DNA of 64,000 bases, taken from assembly GCF_003171515.1 (NCBI RefSeq), contig NC_089399.1:3844001-3908000 (forward strand), given 5' to 3'. The DNA comes from Pyrenophora tritici-repentis. Lineage: Eukaryota; Ascomycota; Dothideomycetes; Pleosporales; Pleosporaceae. The position numbers and the translations under genes were made by a program. This document shows positions 21,276 to 31,344 of this stretch, one piece after another. Numbering within the stretch: position 1 is the first letter of the stretch; every line of letters begins with the position of its first letter. The notes beneath the pieces are model-generated. The model saw only the letters and a program-made list of their open reading frames with translations. It searched no databases and was not told the origin of the DNA.

Positions 21276-21681
21276 CGCGTCGATTATACAGGTGGCAGTC
21301 TTCTGTGTGGCAGTTGTGAGTGAAGCTGATGAGCATGAGGCGTGGGTGATGGGGGGGGGGGGTTCGGAGTTAACGTGTTGGTTTCCAGATGACTACCTAG
21401 ATGTGGCACGGCGGCACGACGGCACCAGTCACTTTCGCATCACAATGACTGTAGCCCAGAAGTGCTAGGAATTTGTCTCGGCAAGCGCAATTACGTTTGA
21501 TGAGACATCTGTGAGTACACACCTAAAGTACAGCTTTGGAGAGACGGAGATAACGTCACGATAGCCGTTAGCGTCTTTCATTAGTCAGCCGTATTCCCAT
21601 CAAAGCGCTAGGTAGTAGCTGATCACAAGTCTTGGAATCGATAGATCTTACAAAGCATTACAGCACGCTATATGGCTAAAC
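21276..21681. other. Intergenic with a 12-base G run
   Basis: The upstream region of the F-box gene. It includes a run of 12 G at 21351-21362 and ends at the target-site duplication TAAAC (21677-21681) of the LTR element. No gene seen. Confidence 0.5.
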
Positions 21682-21818
21682 TGTTGAGAAAGAATGACTC
21701 TCTCAGTCATGGCATGTAAGTGTGTCAATTGCTAACTATACAAAGCTCGGCTAATATAGAGCGGTGTGGGTCATGTGACTTAGCGTCCTCGTGACAGGTG
21801 ACCGGAATATTCTCAACA
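21682..21818 (-). repeat. 3' LTR (left copy)
   Basis: 137 bases beginning TG and ending CA, identical by eye to 23066-23202. Its inner edge is followed by CTCCCCC, the complement of the polypurine tract. Confidence 0.93.
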
Positions 21819-21825
21819 CTCCCCC
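21819..21825 (-). other. Polypurine tract of the LTR element
   Basis: GGGGGAG on the minus strand is directly adjacent to the 3' LTR, where plus-strand DNA synthesis of LTR retroelements is primed. A second GGGGGAGTGTTGG copy occurs at about 21923-21935 inside the element. Confidence 0.75.
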
Positions 21826-22024
21826 ATAAGCCGATCAGCTGTACCCACTACTTTGTATAGGTCTTGCAGTCGAAGCTTCTTCTCCCTTTATATGCTTCCA
21901 CTGAACGCCTTGCATGCACTTTCCAACACTCCCCCAGAAGTGCCTTGTCAACAAGAATGAAACCTCCCTGTCACCCTATAGTGGCCGTTACGTTGCGAGT
22001 CCCTCAAGTAAAGTGAGGTATCGG

Positions 22025-22136
22025 CCGAGTGAAGAGTTGAGGAAAGAAGGTCGAGAAAGAAGGTCGAGAGAGAAGGTCGAGAAAGAAGGTCGAGAAAGAA
22101 GGTCGAGAAAGAAGGTCGAGAAAGAAGGTCGAGAGA
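22025..22136. repeat. 14-base tandem array AAGGTCGAGAAAGA
   Basis: About seven near-perfect copies of a 14-base purine unit inside the LTR element; a few copies carry AGAGAG instead of AGAAAG. Confidence 0.85.
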
Positions 22137-22213
22137 ATTTTCGCGTTTGAAAATCAAGGTAGAATCGATATCACCAACATACCGACTCTCCCTCGACTCC
22201 TACGTGAGAGTCA

Positions 22214-22325
22214 GCGCTCCCTCAGCTTGGTACTCCCAGTACTCTAGCTGTGTACGCTCTCCTCTATCCTAGCGCTCCCCTAGCTTAGTACTCCCAGTAC
22301 TCTAGCTATGTACGCTCTCCTCTCT
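22214..22325. repeat. Tandem duplication of about 57 bases
   Basis: Two adjacent copies share TACTCCCAGTACTCTAGCT, then TGTACGCTCTCCTCT. They lie in the interior of the LTR element. Confidence 0.8.
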
Positions 22326-22837
22326 TGTTGTCCCCGCTCCGTTCCTCCGCTCCTGCCTCCTTGTCTGTGTCCTATTCAGGGCTCCAGACCCTAACACCCT
22401 TATTCTCCCCCATCGTTATATAAGCCTTTGCTTCTTTGCGTTTATTTAACGAAATCCTTTGGAAAGAAGATAAAAATCGATCGAGAAATCGGGTGGGGGT
22501 AGGTGGGTAGCGTTCGAGAGAGTAAAAAAACTTCGAGCACCGTCAAACGGTAGGTTTTCGAGTTTAAGGAATTGAAAGTAGCTGTCGAACTGTAGCTACT
22601 AGTTTAAAAAGAAGGTCTCGAAAGGTTACTATCGATAGGCAGGCAATTCGAGTTGTTTTCGGAAGAATCGATGGTTACCGTCGGTAGGTAGGTATTCGAA
22701 TCGTTGTCAAAAGGTTGGTTGAAAAGGGATAGAGCAACCATTGCTCTCTTCGACTCGCGCGTCGGAATTGGGTATAACTCGCCCAAGGTATCTTCGAGAC
22801 GCTCCCAGCTTCTCCGGACGATAGTCCATTTTTCTTC

Positions 22838-22933
22838 GGACTTAATACCCTTCGCGGTAGCCAGGGCGACGGCCCAGTGTCTTCAGGACTTAATACCCTT
22901 CGCGGCAGCCAGGGCGACGACCCAGTGTCTTAG
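22838..22933. repeat. Tandem duplication of 47-48 bases
   Basis: GGACTTAATACCCTTCGCGG, AGCCAGGGCGACG and CCCAGTGTCTT occur twice in a row with about two substitutions, in the interior of the LTR element near its 5' end. Confidence 0.85.
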
Positions 22934-23053
22934 AATATAGAAGGCGACGACCTCCTGGGTTGTTCTGGCGTAGACACGCATATACCAGCTTGCTGCCCAT
23001 ATCGAAGAAACGACACTCCGGACACTCACAATGCACACGCAAGCGCGTAAGCC

Positions 23054-23065
23054 GGGCTCATAACC
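23054..23065 (-). other. Primer-binding site matching initiator tRNA-Met anticodon arm
   Basis: The plus strand reads GGGCTCATAACC with no gap before the 5' LTR. This is the anticodon stem-loop sequence (CAT anticodon) of eukaryotic initiator tRNA-Met. The minus-strand element RNA would therefore pair with the anticodon arm rather than the tRNA 3' end, as in Copia-type half-tRNA priming. Confidence 0.75.
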
Positions 23066-23202
23066 TGTTGAGAAAGAATGACTCTCTCAGTCATGGCATG
23101 TAAGTGTGTCAATTGCTAACTATACAAAGCTCGGCTAATATAGAGCGGTGTGGGTCATGTGACTTAGCGTCCTCGTGACAGGTGACCGGAATATTCTCAA
23201 CA
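23066..23202 (-). repeat. 5' LTR (right copy)
   Basis: 137 bases identical to 21682-21818, followed by the target duplication TAAAC. Confidence 0.93.
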
Positions 23203-23249
23203 TAAACATACAAATATTTCGATTGGGTATCAATAACACTAAAACAACA

Positions 23250-25271
23250 CTACCACTCCAAGCGATCGTCGCACGTCAACCGCACATCCCACTTGTCATT
23301 TCCCTTCATCACCTCGCCACCCTTGTTGGTGTTCGCTACTATCCGCCTCAGATCGCTAATCATGCCACCAGGCCCCGAGGCAAAAACATCCGTGCCTCCT
23401 CGTACAGTACCAGCGACGAAATCCGCCACAACAGCATCGAGGTTTGGCCTTGCCTGGATATGATTCAAGCCCAGATCCGACTTTGAAACTCCATGTACCG
23501 ACAACGCCGAGGACGCATCAAGAGACGACGAGGCGGCGCTGGATGTAGCAGGAGCAATCTCCTTTGCGCAGTCGCTTGCACCAACTTTTTCCGAAACAGC
23601 GGGTGGCGGGATGCCGGCTTCTTCTGCGGCGCGGGTAACGTAGATGTGGATGCCGGTGCGAAGGTTGCGGCACTTGCGCTTTAGGATCGCGAGTTCGGGT
23701 GCAACCCAGTCGATGTCGCTTCGGCGACGCACAACCCACACGAGAGACATGTGGCGATCGGGTGTTTGTGTTTGGGAAGCGAGATCAAGAAGTACGGGTA
23801 GGACGTAGGCGATACCGGTACCGCCTGCGATGCAGATGACGTTTGAATCGGATGCTAAGCTACGCATGGTGCGCTCACCATAAGGACCGGTCATTACTAC
23901 AGAAAGGCGGGCAGCAGCCATTAGACCTTCGTGCGACTCTTCGTGGTTCCCAATGTTCGCGATGCGCTTCATGGAAAGGTCGGCAATCTTCCTGGTTTCG
24001 CCTTTCCTGGCGCGGAAAATGTACGAGTGGCGTTGGGTGTCAGCACCGAAGACTGGGCGGCTGATGGGCGTGAATGGGTGAGACTGCCAGATGCTGCTGT
24101 CAGGGAACGTCAAGTAGAAGTGCTGACCGACAGCCCAAGCGTCTTGAGGATGGTCGTAATCCAGACGCACGACATCGCCGTTGACTTCATCCTTGAAGAG
24201 CGAGATGTTTGCAGAGGCTGCCCGAAAACCCATGTGCCCGGAGGGTAGGAAGTTGTAGTGTAGCAGTGCGGTCCTGGCGAAGCGGATACCGCGGTCAATG
24301 AACCAAACGATGAGGCCTGGTAGGAGGAAGACCTTGAGTTTCTCCCAGTGTCCCCAGCAGGCGCCAATGTACACCATGGCGAGGACGTAGTGAGCCTTAC
24401 GGAAGAACTCGTAGCCAGTCAGTCGAATACCCCATGGCGTGGAGAGTACGACGAGGAGGGTCAAAAGAATCATTGCGACCAAGCCCCAGACCATATAAGT
24501 CTGCACAATCCATTCTATGGCGACGGTGGGTTGAGGCTGATACAGACGAATTTCAATGATGCACCAACCGATGGTGTGGAGAGCTGATTGAACAAAGATG
24601 ATGTATCCAAGCCAGCGATGGAGGAAGTTGAAACTCTGGTATGGCAGTCCCGTGACGAGCGATAGGATGGATTCGCGGGTCGAGAGCATGACGGAGAGGG
24701 GTGTGAGGGCATATGCGAGGACTCCGATTCGATCAGACCACGGTCCGAGACTGCTGCGCGTTTGATATAGGCCGGGGATCTTCTTCACGGGCGTTACCCA
24801 TTTTTTGTAGACAATGCCAACGAAGGTGAAGATGGTCAGGTAGCCGGTCAGGACTAGTAGCGTCAAGACCTGGGTACGCGTGACACGGCCAAAGATTGGT
24901 CGCGCAGCATCGGGAAGGAGGTATCGTCGTGCGTACGCTGGGATGGCTCGTTGTAGTCGTTCGAATGCGCTGCGTCTTCGCGGTACTCCCTCGCCTACCA
25001 CCGCCGGTAGTTGGACGCCGGACGGCTGCGATCGCGCGAAATGTCGTCCGACACCCCATATCAGCAGTATGGCGCCAATAGTCGCCCATATGATGCCAGT
25101 GTATAGCATTCCCAGGTCATGGCTGTGGTAGACGATGTCGAGATATTCGCAGGAGCCCTTGTCGTTGGTACATGGGACGAGACGAACAGAATAACCCCAG
25201 TGCGGCTCAACGGTGCTCGCCTCGCTGAAGTTTTGAATGTGCGCCCGCGGGACCAGCATCTCGGCGGCCAT
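23250..25271 (-). CDS. Ferric/cupric reductase transmembrane component (FRE family)
   Basis: A plasma-membrane metalloreductase that passes electrons from NADPH through FAD and two haems to extracellular Fe(III) or Cu(II). The single-exon product is 673 residues from the ATG at 25271. A membrane segment near residue 55-75 precedes the ferric reductase domain. Two haem-ligand His pairs are visible, each spaced 14 residues: HRWLGYIIFVQSALH (about 217-231) and HYVLAMVYIGACWGH (about 292-306). The FAD-binding HPFTPIS motif is at about 398. The NAD-binding parts are GPYGERT (460), GGTGIAYVLP (480) and FASGPGGM (629). There is a Ser/Ala-rich insertion near 575-600. It is divergent from the CTR copper transporter gene, which suggests a shared role in metal uptake. 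An LTR element ends 48 bases downstream of its stop. Confidence 0.93.
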   Translation of the reverse strand: MAAEMLVPRAHIQNFSEASTVEPHWGYSVRLVPCTNDKGSCEYLDIVYHSHDLGMLYTGIIWATIGAILLIWGVGRHFARSQPSGVQLPAVVGEGVPRRRSAFERLQRAIPAYARRYLLPDAARPIFGRVTRTQVLTLLVLTGYLTIFTFVGIVYKKWVTPVKKIPGLYQTRSSLGPWSDRIGVLAYALTPLSVMLSTRESILSLVTGLPYQSFNFLHRWLGYIIFVQSALHTIGWCIIEIRLYQPQPTVAIEWIVQTYMVWGLVAMILLTLLVVLSTPWGIRLTGYEFFRKAHYVLAMVYIGACWGHWEKLKVFLLPGLIVWFIDRGIRFARTALLHYNFLPSGHMGFRAASANISLFKDEVNGDVVRLDYDHPQDAWAVGQHFYLTFPDSSIWQSHPFTPISRPVFGADTQRHSYIFRARKGETRKIADLSMKRIANIGNHEESHEGLMAAARLSVVMTGPYGERTMRSLASDSNVICIAGGTGIAYVLPVLLDLASQTQTPDRHMSLVWVVRRRSDIDWVAPELAILKRKCRNLRTGIHIYVTRAAEEAGIPPPAVSEKVGASDCAKEIAPATSSAASSSLDASSALSVHGVSKSDLGLNHIQARPNLDAVVADFVAGTVRGGTDVFASGPGGMISDLRRIVANTNKGGEVMKGNDKWDVRLTCDDRLEW

Positions 25272-25780
25272 TTTCACTCAACACAGCGAGTGATGATGAC
25301 AATTGAAGATTGGATGATGGACTGCATTCTATACAACGTGCTCCAGACGTCAGGTATATAAACACGAGAGGCGAATGCGACAGATTTGGAGTGAGCATAT
25401 TGTCGTGCTGCAGCCAAGGCCCTAGAAGGACGGAAAGGCTTGGGAGCGGGTAGTGATACCATTTAGCGTAGGAGCGAGGGTATTTGAGCAAGTAACCCCA
25501 CAAGCACGGGCAAATCGTCGGTATGGATTCGCGGGCCAGACTACGCGAACGGGCTGCGGCAGTTGATCGAGACCCGGTGTATATCATATCTATCGCCTCA
25601 CCCACATTACTTGGGGCAGAAGACTGAACGAGGTTGGCAGCTGTCCTACCAAACTTTGTACCTGTGTTCCCTTGCCGGCTTTTTCATTTTTCCTCAACGG
25701 AACCACCTCTATAAAACTGGAACCAGGATTCATCCTAAGCAACGGCGTGCACAAAGATACACCAATTCACATAATTCAAC
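25272..25780. promoter_or_regulatory. Shared promoter of metalloreductase and copper transporter
   Basis: A 509-base divergent intergenic region. A TATAAAA box at 25710-25716 lies about 65-70 bases before the CTR start. A TATATAA-like box at about 25353-25360 lies about 85 bases before the reductase start. One CTTGCTCA word (minus strand, about 25488-25495) differs by one base from the yeast Mac1 copper-response site TTTGCTCA. That match is weak evidence, and no ATCWGATAA-type iron GATA site is visible. Confidence 0.5.
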
Positions 25781-26407
25781 ATGCACGGAATGTCAGGAAT
25801 GGGCGGCATGGGCGGGAACAATACATGCGTAACAGAGGTATGCATTTCAACCGCCATCTAGAGAGCATTACTTACAAACTTTTAGATGTTGTGGAACTGG
25901 CGGGTCACCGACGCCTGCTTCCTCTCCTCATCATGGCACATCACCAACAACGGCTCAATGGCTGCTAGCTGCATCGGCGCCGCCCTCCTCGTCGTCTGTC
26001 TCGAATTCCTCCGCCGCGTCAGCCACGAATACGACGCCTTTCTCCTCCGCCAATTCCAACGTCAACTCCACGCGCAACAAGCCGCTCTAGCAGCAGCCGC
26101 GCCCTCAAACTGCTGCGACGGTCCCGTCACAACGCTAGGAACCCAGCATGCAACTTTCCGCGCCAGCTCATTACAACAATTCGTCCGCGCTGTTATCCAC
26201 GGGGTCACGCTTGGTTTGGCATACATTGTCATGTTGCTGATTATGTACTTCAACGGCTGGATCTTCATCTCAGTGGTGCTGGGTGCCATTCTGGGCAAGT
26301 TTCTGTGCGACTGGTTGGTGGTTAGGATACCTTATACTGCGCCGGGAGAGAAGGAAGAGCGACGTTCTTCCATCGGCGCGGCTGGGCCTACTGGTTGTTG
26401 TGCTTAG
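25781..26407 (+). CDS. CTR-family high-affinity copper transporter
   Basis: Imports Cu(I) as a trimer at the plasma or vacuolar membrane. Exons: 25781-25837 and 25886-26407; the intron is GTATGC..TTTTAG and phase 0. The product is 192 residues. The N-terminus MHGMSGMGGMGG is the extracellular Met-rich copper-binding motif. Three membrane segments follow: about residues 37-55 (MAASCIGAALLVVCLEFL), 135-152 containing MLLIM, the conserved MxxxM pore motif, and 155-175 containing GAILG, the conserved GxxxG. The cytoplasmic end carries Cys pairs (TGCCA). Its neighbour and divergent partner is a metalloreductase able to supply Cu(I). Confidence 0.93.
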
Positions 26408-27272
26408 GCAGGTTTTTCGGTACCCGAAGAGTGGATTTATTAGATACCCCTACCTATATGAGCGTCGCCATATATGGCAAATGAAATTTTTTCTCATCTC
26501 GTTCCCACATCCCAAGAACCAGGTAGCCATGAGCAATCAACGATGAAATTCAGGTCAACTTAGAAGACTCGGCTTCACTGCGTCTACCAAGCTCCGCTAC
26601 TACGAGAACATTTGTGCTGGCGCTTGGCAATATGTTCCCGCGGACATGCGTTTGCTCGGCGAATCGTTTCAAATAATATCGTGCTTACGGCCGACTGATC
26701 CGTCGCCACACCCTAGCGTCACCGGAATCGAGAGAGCGTTCTTTTGCGCACATTATAAATCGATGCTAAGACAGCTTGTAAACCCGCTCATATCAGGTGT
26801 CCATCGCGGTACTCTAGCCGTGCTATCATTGTCTTCATGCAGTTAACTGTTAATCCCCGGCTTGACAACGTGCTCATAACATTGGCGTGTGCCACTTAAA
26901 TAGACGCCTCATCACTTCTAGAAAGCATTAGAAGGTAGGAGTTCTATAGGCTTGAACTGCTTTGGCTTAGGTGTGCGTTGTTGATATTGGCCGGTATTTC
27001 CTAAATAAAGAGATAATCACATACAGAGCACGTAGGAAAGGGTCAGGGAGTTAGATGGGCTTGGAACACTTTATCCCAGAGAACATGCCTCTAACATCAC
27101 CAAATTCCAATCATGAGTAGTGGGGGTAAGTGCTCAAAACAATGCAATTAACCAAGATTATGCTCACTCGCGCTGAATGCAAACGCAAAAACAAACACAA
27201 AAGCCATGCAATAGCAAACCAGCATGCAAAACACCATGCCAATCATCAAACCCGACAACACCAAACAGACAC
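26408..27272. other. Intergenic between convergent genes
   Basis: 3' flanks of the copper transporter and the coiled-coil gene. Short ORFs only; an A/C-rich patch lies at 27180-27270. Confidence 0.5.
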
Positions 27273-28958
27273 CTACGTCCAAAGCCTCCACACAGCATCG
27301 ACCTTCTCTAACAGCTTAGCAGTCTCCCTATGCTGTTTCTCATGATCCGTCAGCGCACTCAACTGCCCGCGCATAATCTCCAACGAATTATGATAAACCT
27401 CACCCTGGCGCCGCCGCAGGAGACCCTTGCAGCCATTCGCTTCTTTAAGGATCTCAGCGAGGTATCTGAGCATTCTATCGCGGCGGGGCGGATCGACCCT
27501 GCCGTCTACATTTCTGACCAAGTAAGTTGCGCAGTCCTCGAATCTACTGGCCATGAAGAGGGCATGACTCAGGACGGCGGTGCGCGCGATGCTGATTTCG
27601 AGGGCCGTCTTGGGGCTGCTGTGTGTGGGTACGGTGGGGATGCCATAGGGTGGGGGACAACTGGCTTCGAAGCGTTTCCTAAATTGCTCATCTTGTAAAC
27701 GCTGCATAGCCTCGTTGAACGCCTTCAGGTCGAAGCCGGCTGGCTTGGAGGCCAGAGGGTCGTCAAACGGAGTTGGATTATAAACGGCCTGCATGACAGC
27801 TTTGAGGCGATGACCCATGTCTGCGACTTCAGGTAGAACATGGGCCTGGCGGTTGAGAAAGTCGAATAGCAAGTCCATGCGGTTCATGGGCCACGCGTTC
27901 TGCAGCTCCTGCGCGCCGACTTCTTCCAGGGGCATCTCCTTGGCGCGTTCGTTGAGGAGGTCCTGGATGGGGTTTAGCAGTTCCCATGTGATGGTGTAGA
28001 CAACTGCTGCAGCGTCCTGCTCGTTGTAAGGCAGCAAGACTTGTCCGAAGAGAGTGATGGCTGTGTCGAGCTGAGGGCCGTACGAGACAAGCTTCTCCAA
28101 ACGTACTAGGTACCGCTCACGGTAGTAGAGGACTTTGGCTATGATCTGCTGTCGGTTGGCTTCGATCTGTCGTTGGTTAGCTTCAATCTCCTCGGCCTCG
28201 CGGATCTGTGCAGCCTTGTACGCCTCCCACTCGTTGAGCACAGTATTCTGGAACTGCTGCGTGTTGAGCTCAACAATGGCAGGGTCAAGAGGGTTGTTGC
28301 CAGATGGGAGGAAGGCTGGCTCCTGCATGCGCTCCTCGCCCAGGATAACCGTCAGTCTATCATTGATAAACCTCTGGCGCTCCTCAGGAGTCTCTGTCAC
28401 GACTGGCGTTTCCGCCACTTTCTCGGGTGATTTTGAAGCAGACGGGGTAACGGGGCGAGCAGGTCTGCTCTTGAGCCATGCGGCGTGTTCCTCACGACGC
28501 TGGGCCTCTTGTTGCTCCTGTAGACGCCACCGCCTAGTATTACGTTCGGCTTCGCGGCGCTCAAACTCCTCAACGTCCTCCTGACGGGTAAGAAAGACTT
28601 TCAGCTTCCTCTTACTCTCGGCGTGACGTTGCTTCCAGATGCGGCCCTTGGCAATGGAGCGTGACTTCTTGAATTTGTCAATGGCGGCCATTGAGGCCTT
28701 CAGCTTAGGGATCACCCGCCCCATCAGCTGAAAGGGCTCAATACTAGACATTACTCTGTTCGTAATATTGGTTAGACCCATCAAGGACTCCTTGACAACG
28801 CTTGCCTTGGGCTCGGCCCTCGAAATGACCTCATTCCCTAGATTAGTGGTGGACTCCGTGACGACGCGCACGTGCGTCTCGGCATGCAGGAGGACCTCAT
28901 CTTTGTGGATCTGAGCCTTTTCTTTGACCACGCGGCTGATTTTGCGGATGAAATTCAT
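27273..28958 (-). CDS. Hypothetical protein with charged coiled coil
   Basis: A single-exon 561-residue ORF with a clear ATG at 28958-28956. Residues 1-95 are amphipathic (MNFIRKISRVVKEKAQIHKD) and may bind membranes or partners. Residues about 100-165 form a strongly charged coiled coil (RRWRLQEQQEAQRREEHAAW). A Pro/Ser linker with TPSASKSPEKVAETP follows, then a second helical domain. The C-terminal 300 residues are all-alpha, with VLYYRERYLVRLEKLVSYG, AWPMNRMDLLFDFLNRQAHV and a final leucine-zipper-like LLEKVDAVWRLW. I recognise no catalytic motif. Codon use looks normal for the neighbourhood. Function unknown. Confidence 0.75.
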   Translation of the reverse strand: MNFIRKISRVVKEKAQIHKDEVLLHAETHVRVVTESTTNLGNEVISRAEPKASVVKESLMGLTNITNRVMSSIEPFQLMGRVIPKLKASMAAIDKFKKSRSIAKGRIWKQRHAESKRKLKVFLTRQEDVEEFERREAERNTRRWRLQEQQEAQRREEHAAWLKSRPARPVTPSASKSPEKVAETPVVTETPEERQRFINDRLTVILGEERMQEPAFLPSGNNPLDPAIVELNTQQFQNTVLNEWEAYKAAQIREAEEIEANQRQIEANRQQIIAKVLYYRERYLVRLEKLVSYGPQLDTAITLFGQVLLPYNEQDAAAVVYTITWELLNPIQDLLNERAKEMPLEEVGAQELQNAWPMNRMDLLFDFLNRQAHVLPEVADMGHRLKAVMQAVYNPTPFDDPLASKPAGFDLKAFNEAMQRLQDEQFRKRFEASCPPPYGIPTVPTHSSPKTALEISIARTAVLSHALFMASRFEDCATYLVRNVDGRVDPPRRDRMLRYLAEILKEANGCKGLLRRRQGEVYHNSLEIMRGQLSALTDHEKQHRETAKLLEKVDAVWRLWT

Positions 28959-31344
28959 GGTGATGTGAGTGTTGATGTTGATATACAGTTGGGTGGTAGC
29001 ACTAGATGGTTCAGTTAAAGAGATGTAAGGGGTGATCTTCTTACTGAACGCGTTCGAGCGCTGTGAGTTAAGTATTAGTTACAATCTATATTTTCGGTTT
29101 GAACTCTTGGAACTTAAGTAGGTATCCGGTAGAGACTGCGTGTTTATCGTTCTGATCAAGAGCGCGGGTGGTTTCTATATGCAAAAGGATCGTGCTGGTG
29201 ACCAGTGGAAGATTATGGCGGGATGTCGTTGGTCTATGGGGAATAGTTTCCAAATGAATACGGAATTTTATGGAACGGTTAGTATATAGATGATGGGGCA
29301 TAGCAGTGGTCGTGCGCGTGAACAGGTGGGTGACAGTGTAGGGGACAAAGAAGCTCTGTGTGAGGTATTGACTACGTCTATGACTGGCTATTGCTTTGTC
29401 GGTGACAAAGGCGGTCTGGCAATGTGTGGAGAGAACTATCGCCATTGTTCCGTGGCAAGACAAAAAGCAGCTACACAACGTCAATCTGCGTATTGCGAGA
29501 TGATGTTGCCAGAAAGTTTCTCTACCAGCTGCACAATGCAGTCATAGCCATTCAAAGACTTTATACTGTGCATAACCTGCTGTAGGGAATACACATGTAT
29601 TGAAAAAGGTATGAGATGAAGTGACGTGATAGACTATAGTATGTGGATCATGACTGTATGAGAGAGTGGAAGAGAAGAGTGCTCAGCAACGCGGTATTTC
29701 CACCTCGCAGTTGATAAGCAGCATAGACGCTGTCGGAAAACGAATAAGCAATATGTGGATAACTGAGACACGATCTTGAACAAACATTGAACTACATTTG
29801 CCATCTGAATCAGGGCGAGACACAGCGATAACAAGTCTAAGTCTTCCAATGCTAAGTAAAAGAAATAGAAAGCACTAACTAGGCATCATACTAACGCGTC
29901 TATGTCAGCCCGACTGATCTCAAACCAAGCGCGTAGGCTATCCTGTTCCCCCAAGGGGACTGCGTTGGTGTAATGAGCAATGGTACTTTGACTGCACCTA
30001 CCAGGAATCACGTAGAAGATAAGACCAAACCCTACAAAAAGTCAACATAAAACCTCAAACATAAAAGCCCCAAGAAACCCACCTCCACCTCCACTTCCTC
30101 AGGGGCAACCCCATACAAACCACCACCACCCAGCAACACGTCAGCCGTCAGGGGTTCGCCTAAGTTAAACAACCCACACCCGCGGACCTCCCCCGAAAAA
30201 AAAAGCCCAATCACATGCGCATAAACCCAAACCCAGCCGTCACATCCAGTCCAGACCGCCTCCTGCGTGTGCCAACACTGAAGTCTCGATCTCGAACACC
30301 GGCATGCCATCGCATCCACCACATCGCCATCTGACAGGCAGTCAGCCAGCCCTGCCTCCAACCCTGCAGCGGGCGCTACTGCCAAGCCCCTGCGCCTCTT
30401 CATATCAACGGTACGGATCGAGAAGCACGGTCCACCAGTACCTCGTTGAACTAACGAAATGGGAAACGCAAGTGTGGCGCGGCGCTTAACCACACCTACG
30501 TAGAAGGAGATTTGTTAGTGATGCTGTGGTATGTACATGTACCCTGCTGGTGCCTAGGCCGGATGATCGTAGTGGTTTGACGGCCAGACAGTCTTGTACG
30601 TAAGTTAAAACAACCCTGGTGAACAGAACAGGACCATCGTAAGTTAGCTGCCACCTGCCCTGCCCTGCCCGCGCGTGGTGAAATACAAACGCAAACTTAA
30701 CGCAAACGCACGCACAGTCCCCCCCTTTTATTACGCACACACGCGGTTGAGAGCTCGAGAGAGTGAACACGCAAGCTCGATGGGGAGGTTCCTGCGTGAA
30801 AAAAGGCTTGGGCGAGCCTCTTTGTGGCAATTTTGTGGCGCTGTGAACCAGGGAGCCATTGCCGAACACCCGCGTTGGCGCAGTAGGTGCTAGGCGCAAA
30901 AGGGTCATAGCAGAGTCCAAGCCTACACACGGCTTGGTATTGATGCAGGCAAAGGAGAGGGCACGAGGGCGGAAAATCAAGTTTGTTTCTAACTAACTAT
31001 ATGGGATAGGGTAGGGAATGGGGGTAGGTGGAGGAGGGCTCGTGCTTTATTCATCATTATGGGGTCTTATTTGCAGAAAGGCAGGTTTCTTTCCCATTTC
31101 ACCTACCTACCTACGTACGCGGTTACTTTCGTTTACCTTTCCCCTGCGTTCATCGTCGTCATTCTCTTCTTTTCTATTGTCTTCTCTTCTTCTTCTTCTT
31201 CTTCTTCTTCTTCTGACTTGCCGATTAATTGCTTTGGACGGCTATCTACTATCACCTCTACACACCCTAGTCACTCATTCGCCCTCCAAGGCCCTCTACT
31301 CTACTTCGCGATACCATACCCTTAATCCACTAAAACGCCTAATC
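28959..31344. other. Intergenic, possible small minus-strand ORF at 30032-30493
   Basis: 2.4 kb without a gene I can support well. A 153-codon minus-strand frame (30493-30032) has a Val/Gly-rich C-terminus (GLYGVAPEEVEVEVGFLG). It may be an exon, but no family or flanking exon was found. The right end contains a CTT/TTC microsatellite (about 31170-31215) in the leader of the CE5 gene. Confidence 0.4.
31170..31215. repeat. CTT microsatellite in the 5' leader of the CE5 gene
   Basis: About nine uninterrupted TTC/CTT units after a CT-rich stretch, 130 bases upstream of the ATG at 31345. Polypyrimidine leaders are common in highly expressed fungal genes. Confidence 0.8.

Larger units (their letters stand above)
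21682..23202 (-). mobile_element. Non-autonomous LTR retroelement (TRIM-like, Copia-type primer site)
   Basis: Identical 137-base LTRs (TGTTGAGAAA..ATTCTCAACA) at 21682-21818 and 23066-23202 bound a 1247-base interior. The 5-base direct duplication TAAAC lies on both sides (21677-21681 and 23203-23207). Orientation is minus. The polypurine tract GGGGGAG abuts the left LTR, and a 12-base primer site abuts the right LTR. The interior encodes no gag or pol that I can recognise and contains several tandem repeats. Identical LTRs and an intact duplication point to a recent insertion. It sits in the 3' flank of the ferric reductase gene, whose stop codon is 48 bases away. Confidence 0.92.

Noticed and set aside
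21349..21364. G-run as a telomere-like or recombination signal
   Set aside because: A plain homopolymer of 12 G; similar runs occur elsewhere in the window and may partly reflect sequencing.
23054..23065. Part of a tRNA-Met gene
   Set aside because: Only the 12-base anticodon arm matches; no acceptor, D or T arms are present, and its place next to the LTR identifies it as a primer site.
31018..31344. N-terminal extension of the CE5 esterase frame
   Set aside because: The frame is open through a CTT microsatellite leader, but a clean signal peptide begins at the ATG at 31345.
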